Below are positions 1 to 5,314 of a stretch of DNA of 9,117 bases, in pieces. The translations under genes were made by a program, and so were the position numbers. The notes under the pieces were generated by a model. It did no database searches. It was not told the DNA's origin and saw only the letters and a list, made by a program, of their open reading frames with translations. The DNA comes from CAZAQS01 sp964486825 (lineage in GTDB: Bacteria > Chloroflexota > Anaerolineae > Anaerolineales > UBA4823), in assembly GCA_964486825.1 (NCBI GenBank), contig CAZAQS010000196.1, positions 1-9,117 of the forward strand. Direction: 5' to 3'. How positions within the stretch are numbered: the first letter of the stretch is position 1; each line of letters opens with the position of its first letter.

Positions 1-305
1 AATTGGTTCTCCTCTCTCCCGATAGCCAGTATCGGCTGCCAGAAAAAGATCCTCAACAGGCCGGGGAGCTGTTTCCCCACCCTGGACAGTCGGTTTATCA
101 TGAAATCCCACAGCAAACCAGGCAAAGCACTTACGCCGGTTCACAGGGTGAGTTTAACTATAGTAGGATAGAGGGCCTGGAGCAATGGGGAAACTTCCTG
201 TCCACGCTAAGGGATTCCCCTTAGGACCTTTCGAAACCGAAGAGATTAGCAGGTGGATCAGAATGTAACGGTAGAGTAGAGAGTATTAAGCTATTTTCGA
301 GAAAC
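1..305. other. Unassigned stretch without a supported gene
   Basis: I find no gene here that I can defend. A plus-strand frame is open from the window edge to the TAG at 222-224 (about 73 codons), but no ribosome site precedes its first TTG and the translation, rich in Q, S and P, resembles no family I know. A minus-strand frame from about position 150 to the left edge is also open and equally unrecognised. Either could be the end of a gene lying to the left. The only local structure is two short hairpins, at 63-78 (GGGGA / TCCCC) and 207-224. The region lies downstream of the response regulator gene. Confidence 0.5.
207..224. other. Perfect 7-bp hairpin downstream of the regulator gene
   Basis: CTAAGGG (207-213) and CCCTTAG (218-224) pair perfectly around a 4-base loop ATTC. 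It lies about 80 bases beyond the stop codon of the response regulator and could help end that minus-strand transcript. However, neither side carries the T-run of an intrinsic terminator, so the role is only a possibility. Confidence 0.3.
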
Positions 306-992
306 CTAGACTTCGATGATCCCCTTACGGATAGCGAACCTGACCAATTCAGCCGCTGAGTGTAAATTCAGCTTGTTCATGATCCGTTCCCGGTGCCGGG
401 CCACAGTCTTTGGGCTTATCTCCAGAATCTGACTGATCTGGGGAGTGGTTTTCCCCTCAGCTACCAGCTCCAGCACCTGTCGCTCACGCTTGGAGAGAAT
501 TTCCTCCTCTCTGGGTTCGGCTCCCTCTTCCAGGGCGGGTTCCTGAAAATAATCCCGGTCGGAGAGACGGCGGTAATCATCCAACAGCCAGCGAGCCAGG
601 GTGGGTTGGAGGTAGACGTTCCCCTGTGCGACAGCATGGATGGCGGCAACCAGCTCATCTGCGGCCGCTTGCTTGGTTACATAACCGGTCGCGCCCGCAG
701 CCAGCATCTCAAAAAAATACTGCTTAGATTCGTGCACCGTCAGAGCTAATACCTGCACCTGGGGGCAAAGCCTTTTCAACTGGCGAGTGGCCTCCAGTCC
801 ATCCATTCCCGGCATGGAAATATCCATAACAACGATATCAGGGCAGATCCCTCGGGCAACCTGGATGGCCTCAATGCCACTGCCAGCTTCTCCAACCACC
901 TGAAGGCCTTCTTGGGCTTCTAAAAAGGATTTCAAGCCGGTGCGGACGATATCGTGGTCATCCACCAAAACGATGCGGATATTTGTTGCCAT
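306..992 (-). CDS. NarL/LuxR-family response regulator
   Basis: This 228-residue protein is a DNA-binding response regulator of the NarL/FixJ class. The receiver domain covers about residues 4-122 and has the full phosphorylation set: acidic pair D11/D12, phospho-acceptor D57 (in VVMDISMPGMDG), T85 and K107. An acidic linker follows (about 140-165). A LuxR-type helix-turn-helix occupies about 165-225, with the family signature around LSKRERQVLELVAEGKT and a recognition helix near SPKTVARHRERI. The length is normal for the family. The ATG at 992 is preceded by an excellent AAAGGAGG six bases upstream, which fixes the start. The gene overlaps the end of the upstream kinase gene by 35 bases, so the two are co-transcribed and probably act as a pair. 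A target in the adjacent divergent intergenic region is likely but inferred. Confidence 0.97.
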   Translation of the reverse strand: MATNIRIVLVDDHDIVRTGLKSFLEAQEGLQVVGEAGSGIEAIQVARGICPDIVVMDISMPGMDGLEATRQLKRLCPQVQVLALTVHESKQYFFEMLAAGATGYVTKQAAADELVAAIHAVAQGNVYLQPTLARWLLDDYRRLSDRDYFQEPALEEGAEPREEEILSKRERQVLELVAEGKTTPQISQILEISPKTVARHRERIMNKLNLHSAAELVRFAIRKGIIEV

Positions 993-2469
993 TGAGGACC
1001 TCCTTTAGGTCGTCAGGATTAGGTTCTACCACAGGGATGGAAGCCTCTACAAGCGTCCCCATCCCAGATGCGGATTCGATTTTTAGCTCTCCACCGACCG
1101 ACTCGACTCGCTCGCGCATGCCCGCCAGTCCCCATCCATGCGGGGCCACCGGCTCATCAGAAAGATCGAAGCCCTTTCCCTGATCAGAAACCCGCAGAGT
1201 AATTTGCTCACTTGAAAAAATTACCTGCATGCGGGCTGAGTCAGCCCCTGAGTGGCGGCTGGAATTCGTTAGCGCCTCCTGAGCTACCCGGAAAATGACT
1301 GTTTCTACCAGTTGATCCAGTCGCTGGCGGTTACCCTGCACCTCGAAGTTGACTACCAGCCCGGTCCGTTTATTCTCCACTTCGCCCAGGTATTGCAGAG
1401 CCGGGACGAGGCCCAGGTCATCTAGCTGGGCCGGGCGCAGGTCGTGAACCAGGTTATGGATACCCCGAGACATTTGCCTGGAAAGGGTCTGTAAGCGCTC
1501 GATGATCTGGTTAGCTTCTCCCTTCACAGAGCGCTGCAAGGTGGCAAGGTTGAGGGTTAAAGCAGTAAGGATTTGAGCCGTCTCATCGTGTAGCTCACGT
1601 GCAATGCGACCTCTTTCATCTTCCTGTGCGATAACGATATGTCGCAAGAGCTCTTTGCGCATGATTTCTCTCGACACCAGCTCCTGCTTTACCTGCTCGA
1701 GGGCTTCCAGTTGGGCATGCTGGGCAGCGAAAAGCTGTGCTTGCCGCCTGGCATCCATCATCTGGATGGCACGCAGCAAGCCCATTGTGACCAGCAACGC
1801 CATGGCCGCCCGCAGCACCTGGATTGGGAACCCTGCCAGATTGAGGAAAACCTGTGAATTGATCAGGCTGGCCGGGAAGAATTCGACAACCGGGACGAAG
1901 AATTGCGTGACACCGTAGAAAAAGAAGCCTGTCGAAGCCATCGTAAAATAAGAAGCCAGTCTGGATTGGTTTGCTGCTCTGACCCGGCGAGCGCGCCTCA
2001 AAAATGCATACCCTGCCATAACGCCTCCGGGTATTGCCAGGAGATAGCGCGCCAAAACATCAGAACGCTGTGCCATCTCTGCCGTTCCTGCAGCGAGGCC
2101 GGATAAAAACACGAATAAATACAATCCTAACAACCCGGCGCCCAAGTAATTAAATTGCCTGATACGCAGGTCGAGCACCCCGAAGGTAACCAGGGGCACG
2201 AAAGACAGGCCTAACCAACCCACTCGGAACCAGGCTATCTCTGGTGGTAGCTCCCCAACCATCCAGACCAGTTGGAGCAGGTATATCTCGATCCATTCGT
2301 GGAGCCCGTGCAGGATGCCGAAAACAGCCAGGTGGGTTAAGACAGTTCGTTCTACAAAAGACGGGGAGCGCCCCGACTCGAGGAACAGAGCCAGACCCAG
2401 CGTGAAAAAGGCCAGTCCGTAGATAAAAAAGATAATAATGAAATTAATCTGGGAAGCAGACAGGGGCAC
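958..2469 (-). CDS. Membrane sensor histidine kinase, NarX/HisKA_3 class
   Basis: This 503-residue kinase has a membrane-embedded N-terminal half of about seven hydrophobic segments (roughly residues 8-29, 42-68, 82-100, 109-128, 141-157, 175-196, 208-235). A predicted coiled-coil linker follows (about 240-278), then a HisKA_3 dimerisation domain with phospho-acceptor H294 in RIARELHDE. The HATPase domain has an N-box with N402, the D429-x-G431-x-G433 loop and a G-box at GWGLAGMRER (445-454). No large extracytoplasmic sensor domain, PAS, GAF or HAMP domain is seen, so sensing is probably within or at the membrane. Histidines 46, 54 and 57 cluster in the second segment. It is the partner of the overlapping response regulator. 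The start is GTG with a GAGG site six bases upstream. The signal sensed is unknown; a redox or electron-acceptor cue is inferred from the cytochrome neighbours. Confidence 0.96.
   Translation of the reverse strand: MPLSASQINFIIIFFIYGLAFFTLGLALFLESGRSPSFVERTVLTHLAVFGILHGLHEWIEIYLLQLVWMVGELPPEIAWFRVGWLGLSFVPLVTFGVLDLRIRQFNYLGAGLLGLYLFVFLSGLAAGTAEMAQRSDVLARYLLAIPGGVMAGYAFLRRARRVRAANQSRLASYFTMASTGFFFYGVTQFFVPVVEFFPASLINSQVFLNLAGFPIQVLRAAMALLVTMGLLRAIQMMDARRQAQLFAAQHAQLEALEQVKQELVSREIMRKELLRHIVIAQEDERGRIARELHDETAQILTALTLNLATLQRSVKGEANQIIERLQTLSRQMSRGIHNLVHDLRPAQLDDLGLVPALQYLGEVENKRTGLVVNFEVQGNRQRLDQLVETVIFRVAQEALTNSSRHSGADSARMQVIFSSEQITLRVSDQGKGFDLSDEPVAPHGWGLAGMRERVESVGGELKIESASGMGTLVEASIPVVEPNPDDLKEVLNGNKYPHRFGG
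999..1006 (-). promoter_or_regulatory. Ribosome binding site of the response regulator
   Basis: On the minus strand the sequence reads AAAGGAGG, then TCCTCA, then ATG. This near-perfect Shine-Dalgarno lies inside the 3' end of the histidine kinase gene. It supports the ATG at 992 despite the 35-base overlap, and suggests the regulator is translated from the shared message at a good rate of its own. Confidence 0.85.
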
Positions 2470-2473
2470 AACA

Positions 2474-2479
2474 CACCTC
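2474..2479 (-). promoter_or_regulatory. Ribosome binding site supporting the GTG start of the kinase
   Basis: The minus strand reads GAGGTG, with six bases (TGTGTT) between GAGG and the GTG at 2469. No ATG with a better site is visible nearby, so the GTG is the best start. Confidence 0.65.
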
Positions 2480-2513
2480 AGCTTGTTTTATTGTACAGTA
2501 AATAAAGCCAAAT

Positions 2514-2519
2514 AGTATA
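2514..2519 (-). promoter_or_regulatory. Possible -10 element for the kinase operon
   Basis: The minus strand reads TATACT, about 45 bases upstream of the kinase GTG. That matches a sigma-70-type -10 element at 5 of 6 positions. No good -35 hexamer is found at 16-18 bases spacing, so this is tentative, or the promoter depends on an activator. Confidence 0.3.
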
Positions 2520-2573
2520 CCGAACTTAGGCTGATTACCCTATTTTTATATAATTTTATGAATTAGTTACATT

Positions 2574-2585
2574 TGTCACATGACA
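2574..2585. promoter_or_regulatory. Inverted repeat TGTCA-N2-TGACA
   Basis: Perfect 5-base arms around a CA spacer, about 105 bases upstream of the kinase start. The size suits a dimeric regulator half-site pair, but no known operator consensus is matched exactly. Confidence 0.3.
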
Positions 2586-2643
2586 TTAATGGAAGAAATT
2601 GTTATGAATATCATGGTCGTTACACCCTAATCTTTAATTAATA

Positions 2644-2663
2644 TATGGGGTAAAATACCCATA
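2644..2663. promoter_or_regulatory. Operator-like inverted repeat with a NarL-type heptamer
   Basis: TATGGG and CCCATA flank an 8-base centre, with a nested repeat GGGTA-AAA-TACCC at 2648-2660. TACCCAT at 2656-2662 fits the NarL heptamer consensus TACYYMT, and the facing arm is a one-base-longer near match. This is suggestive because the neighbouring regulator is of the NarL class. Binding is inferred. Confidence 0.4.
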
Positions 2664-2682
2664 ATTGAAAATGTAAACGGCA

Positions 2683-2698
2683 AATTTATCGATAAATT
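2683..2698. promoter_or_regulatory. Perfect 16-base palindrome
   Basis: AATTTATC followed directly by GATAAATT is a perfect palindrome with no spacer. It sits between two other inverted repeats, which argues for an operator rather than chance in AT-rich DNA, though chance cannot be excluded. Confidence 0.4.
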
Positions 2699-2700
2699 GC

Positions 2701-2715
2701 TTTTACCCGGTAAAA
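2701..2715. promoter_or_regulatory. Perfect inverted repeat TTTTACC-C-GGTAAAA
   Basis: Seven-base perfect arms surround a single C. It begins two bases after the 16-base palindrome and shares the GGTAAAA half-site with the repeats at 2644-2663 and 2759-2779, so the same protein may bind all three. Confidence 0.45.
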
Positions 2716-2758
2716 AATACATATAACTACTCAAATTGTTCTCAAACTCCTAAATTTA

Positions 2759-2779
2759 TTTACCTGCCATTAAGGTAAA
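2759..2779. promoter_or_regulatory. Inverted repeat TTTACCT-N7-AGGTAAA
   Basis: Perfect 7-base arms with a 7-base spacer, matching the half-site of the repeat at 2701-2715. It lies about 40 bases upstream of a TATAAT at 2810-2815, a distance compatible with an activator or repressor acting on the cytochrome operon promoter. Confidence 0.45.
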
Positions 2780-2809
2780 AATATAGGAAAGGGGCTAATC
2801 AGGTTTTTT

Positions 2810-2815
2810 TATAAT
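2810..2815 (+). promoter_or_regulatory. Possible -10 element for the cytochrome operon
   Basis: A consensus TATAAT follows a T-run, about 140 bases upstream of the first cytochrome gene. No TTGACA-like hexamer is found at the expected spacing, so the promoter is either weak and activator-dependent or not used. Confidence 0.35.
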
Positions 2816-2887
2816 CTCATTACTCGATCAATAGAGCCAGGTAACACTTCGCCTGTATGTAGGAAGCTTATTGGTTTTATCACATCG

Positions 2888-2911
2888 AATTGCTGAACTT
2901 CACAGCTAATT
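2888..2911 (+). other. Imperfect hairpin in the cytochrome operon leader
   Basis: AATTGCTG (2888-2895) can pair with CAGC-T-AATT (2903-2911), giving eight base pairs with one bulged T and a 7-base loop. It ends about 30 bases before the ribosome site of the first gene. It could stabilise the leader or be incidental. Confidence 0.25.
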
Positions 2912-2942
2912 AACATGAATGCCAACAGCATGGAATGTCTTA

Positions 2943-2949
2943 GAGGAGG
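2943..2949 (+). promoter_or_regulatory. Strong ribosome binding site fixing a TTG start
   Basis: GAGGAGG lies six bases (AAAAAC) before the TTG at 2956. No in-frame ATG offers a comparable site, and starting here gives a proper signal peptide, so the rare TTG start is well supported. The decaheme gene has a similar leader, TTAGAGGAG. Confidence 0.85.
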
Positions 2950-2955
2950 AAAAAC

Positions 2956-4071
2956 TTGAAATATAAGCTCTTGCTTGCCATGTGTGCAGTCTTGCTGGCT
3001 TTTATAGGCCTGTTCACAGCTGCCACAACTGGCGTAGCGGAAATCGCCCAACCGGCTCAAGCATTTCAAGAGACGGGGAACGAGGAATGTCTTGCCTGCC
3101 ATGCGGAACCGGGGCAAACAATCGCTCTACCCTCAGGGGAGCTGCTATATATCAGCGTTGATCCAGACACCTATGCTAACTCTATCCATGGGCTGGAAGG
3201 AATGGCTTGCACACAGTGCCACACGGATATCCGGAGCTACCCGCACCCCCCTATCGAAGCATCTACTCGCCGAGAATATACTCACGAGCAGTACGCAGTA
3301 TGCGCCAGCTGCCATGAGGAAGCATATACCGTCGCCACCAATGACGCCCACCTTCAGGCGATTGAACGAGGCAACCTGGAAGCCGCGGTCTGCGCGGATT
3401 GTCATGGCGCTCACGATATCCAAAGGCCGGCAGCGCCACGCAGCAAGGTCCCCCAAACCTGTCAGCGCTGCCATTCGGAGATCTATGCGGCCTATAAGGA
3501 AAGCGTGCATGGATCCGACTTGATCGGAGAAGGGAACCCAGATGTGCCTTCCTGCGTCGACTGCCACAACGCTCATAACGTTCAAGGACCTTCCAATACG
3601 GCCTTCCGCTTGTTCTCACCCGATATCTGCAAGCGCTGCCATGCTGACCCTGAGCTAATGGGTCGTTATGGCGTCCGGGCTGACGTCTTCGATACGTATG
3701 TGGCGGATTTCCACGGGACGACCATCCAGATCTTCCAGGATTTGGCCCCGGGCCAGCAGCCAAACCAGGCCGTTTGTGCGGATTGCCATGGCGTCCACAA
3801 TATCGCCCGGGTCAATGATCCTGACAGCCCCGTGATCAAGGAGAACCTGTTGGCTACCTGCCAGCGCTGCCACCCGGATGCGACGGCTGATTTCCCGGGT
3901 GCGTGGCTGGCGCATTACACTCCCAGCCCCCAACACAACCCGTTGGTCTTCTACGCACGGTTGTTCTACACGATCCTGATCCCTGGACTGATCGGGGGCA
4001 TGGCGATCTTCGTGGCCGGTGACATCGGTCGCCGGATAAAAATCAGAAGGAAGGATAAGCGCGATGCCTGA
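2956..4071 (+). CDS. Membrane-anchored nonaheme cytochrome c
   Basis: This 371-residue secreted electron carrier has nine CXXCH haem c sites, starting at C45, C85, C116, C146, C169, C200, C225, C274 and C302. An N-terminal signal sequence (hydrophobic core about 5-28, possible cleavage after AQA at 34-36) exports it. A single hydrophobic segment at about 331-355, followed by a basic tail (RRIKIRRKDKR), anchors it with the haem domain outside. Repeated CADCHGxH/CVDCHNxH motifs and extra histidines suggest bis-His low-spin haems. No CXXCK catalytic site like that of NrfA is present, so a carrier role is more likely than an enzyme. The start is TTG. The stop overlaps the next gene, a cytochrome b, by eight bases, which suggests a stable complex that moves electrons between the quinone pool and the outer face. 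The exact subfamily is not certain. Confidence 0.95.
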   Translation: MKYKLLLAMCAVLLAFIGLFTAATTGVAEIAQPAQAFQETGNEECLACHAEPGQTIALPSGELLYISVDPDTYANSIHGLEGMACTQCHTDIRSYPHPPIEASTRREYTHEQYAVCASCHEEAYTVATNDAHLQAIERGNLEAAVCADCHGAHDIQRPAAPRSKVPQTCQRCHSEIYAAYKESVHGSDLIGEGNPDVPSCVDCHNAHNVQGPSNTAFRLFSPDICKRCHADPELMGRYGVRADVFDTYVADFHGTTIQIFQDLAPGQQPNQAVCADCHGVHNIARVNDPDSPVIKENLLATCQRCHPDATADFPGAWLAHYTPSPQHNPLVFYARLFYTILIPGLIGGMAIFVAGDIGRRIKIRRKDKRDA

Positions 4072-5236
4072 AAACGAGCGCAGGTACCTGCGTTTCCCCT
4101 TTGTATACCGCGTGGAGCATATGGTGCTCCTGATCAGCTTTACCACACTGGCCATCACCGGGTTGGTGCAGAAGTATTCCGGAGTGGGTCTCTCTCAATG
4201 GACGATCGCCGCTCTGGGTGGGATCCAGCTTGTGCGGATCATTCACCGCATCGCAGCCGTCATCCTGATGCTGGTCTCTGTTTTCCATATCGGAAGGGCT
4301 TCCTACAACCTGTTCGTCTTGAATAGGCGCCCTACCATCCTACCAACACTTTACGATGTCAAAGCCGGCATCCAAGGCTTGAGGTATAACTTGCGCCTGG
4401 GTAAGACCCGGCCACAGCAGGGACGCTATACTTTCGAAGAAAAGATCGAATATTGGGCCGTCGTTTGGGGGACGGTCGTGATGGCGATCACGGGGTTCTT
4501 CTTATGGAACCCGATCGCAACCACGCGGATCCTACCGGGCGAATTCATCCCGGCTGCCAAAGAAGTGCATGGCGGGGAAGCCCTGCTGGCTGTATTAGCG
4601 ATCATCGTATGGCATATGTACCATGTCCATATACGCGGTTTCAATAAGAGCATGTTTACCGGCTACCTGTCGGAGGAGGAGATGGTCGAAGACCATCCTC
4701 TAGAGCTGGCCGATATCAAGGCCGGGTTGGTGGAGCCCTTGCCAGAACCCGAGGAGATCGCCAAACGCAGGCGGGTCTTCTTCCCGGTGATGGGCGTTAT
4801 AGCTGGCCTGATGGTCTTCGCCATAATACAGTTCGCCACATTCGAGCGCACCGCCATAGACACCGTCCCACGCCCGCAGGAAGCTGTCTTCGCGCCGCTC
4901 ACCCCAACGCCCTTCCCAACACCCCTACCCACCTCTACACCACTACCGACGCCGGTCGGATTTGCCGGTTACACCTGGGAAGGCGGCATCAGCGCCCTCT
5001 TCCAGGGACAATGCGCTACCTGCCACGGGAACACGGCCCAATTGGGCGGTCTTAACTTAAGCTCCTACACAAGTGCTTTAGCCGGCGGCGATCAAGGCCC
5101 CGGAATTGTGCCTGGCGATCCCGAAGCCAGCGAAGTCATCATTATCCAGGCGACTGGAGATCACCCAGTTTTGTTCTCTCCGGATGATCTCGAGCTGATA
5201 TACCAGTGGATCGAAGCTGGAGCGCCTGAAAACTGA
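4064..5236 (+). CDS. Cytochrome b fused to a C-terminal mono-haem cytochrome c domain
   Basis: Residues 1-200 of this 390-residue protein resemble the di-haem cytochrome b subunit of formate dehydrogenases and hydrogenases (FdnI/HyaC type). There are four membrane segments (about 17-37, 59-85, 130-149, 169-190) with candidate haem ligands H19, H61, H75, H169, H184 and H187. A fifth segment (about 238-258) leads into a Pro/Thr-rich linker (about 265-298), then a small c domain with one CXXCH at 317-321 ending in a typical WIEAGAP motif. That domain has no Met at all; H367 is the only obvious candidate for the distal haem ligand. The likely role is electron exchange between membrane quinone and the adjacent multihaem proteins. 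The ATG has AAGGA eight bases upstream and overlaps the nonaheme gene by eight bases, suggesting translational coupling. Confidence 0.92.
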   Translation: MPENERRYLRFPFVYRVEHMVLLISFTTLAITGLVQKYSGVGLSQWTIAALGGIQLVRIIHRIAAVILMLVSVFHIGRASYNLFVLNRRPTILPTLYDVKAGIQGLRYNLRLGKTRPQQGRYTFEEKIEYWAVVWGTVVMAITGFFLWNPIATTRILPGEFIPAAKEVHGGEALLAVLAIIVWHMYHVHIRGFNKSMFTGYLSEEEMVEDHPLELADIKAGLVEPLPEPEEIAKRRRVFFPVMGVIAGLMVFAIIQFATFERTAIDTVPRPQEAVFAPLTPTPFPTPLPTSTPLPTPVGFAGYTWEGGISALFQGQCATCHGNTAQLGGLNLSSYTSALAGGDQGPGIVPGDPEASEVIIIQATGDHPVLFSPDDLELIYQWIEAGAPEN

Positions 5237-5302
5237 AAGGAGGGCAGATATAACGGTTAATAACGTAAAAGGTAGATAGAGTCGATTCTCGAATATGCGT
5301 TA

Positions 5303-5308
5303 GAGGAG
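5303..5308 (+). promoter_or_regulatory. Ribosome binding site of the decaheme gene
   Basis: GAGGAG lies six bases before the ATG at 5315. The 78-base gap after the cytochrome b gene shows no hairpin strong enough to be a terminator, so the decaheme gene is probably in the same operon. The surrounding TTAGAGGAG is identical to the leader of the first gene of the operon. Confidence 0.75.
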
Positions 5309-5314
5309 AATGCA

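Larger units (their letters stand above)
2470..2955. promoter_or_regulatory. AT-rich divergent intergenic control region
   Basis: These 486 bases separate the minus-strand kinase/regulator pair from the plus-strand cytochrome operon, so they must hold promoters in both directions. The stretch is visibly much richer in A and T than the flanking genes and contains no convincing reading frame. It holds at least five inverted repeats: 2574-2585, 2644-2663, 2683-2698, 2701-2715 and 2759-2779. The motif GGTAAAA occurs in the same orientation three times, starting at 2649, 2709 and 2774. A leader hairpin lies at 2888-2911. One perfect NarL-type heptamer, TACCCAT, is at 2656-2662. Confidence 0.75.

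Noticed and set aside
2574..2585. Possible CRP/FNR-type site
   Set aside because: The half-sites TGTCA/TGACA are separated by only two bases, while CRP, FNR and CooA sites have a spacer of four to six. It is kept only as a generic inverted repeat.
2640..2780. Possible CRISPR or tandem repeat array
   Set aside because: The repeated element is only a 7-base half-site within palindromes of differing length and spacing, without unit repeats.
2809..3117. Minus-strand open frame across the start of the nonaheme gene
   Set aside because: It lies antisense to the signal peptide and first haem site of a well-supported cytochrome, and its translation resembles no known family.
5237..5314. Possible terminator or separate promoter between the cytochrome b and decaheme genes
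   Set aside because: No stable hairpin with a T-run and no convincing -35/-10 pair is visible in the 78 bases.
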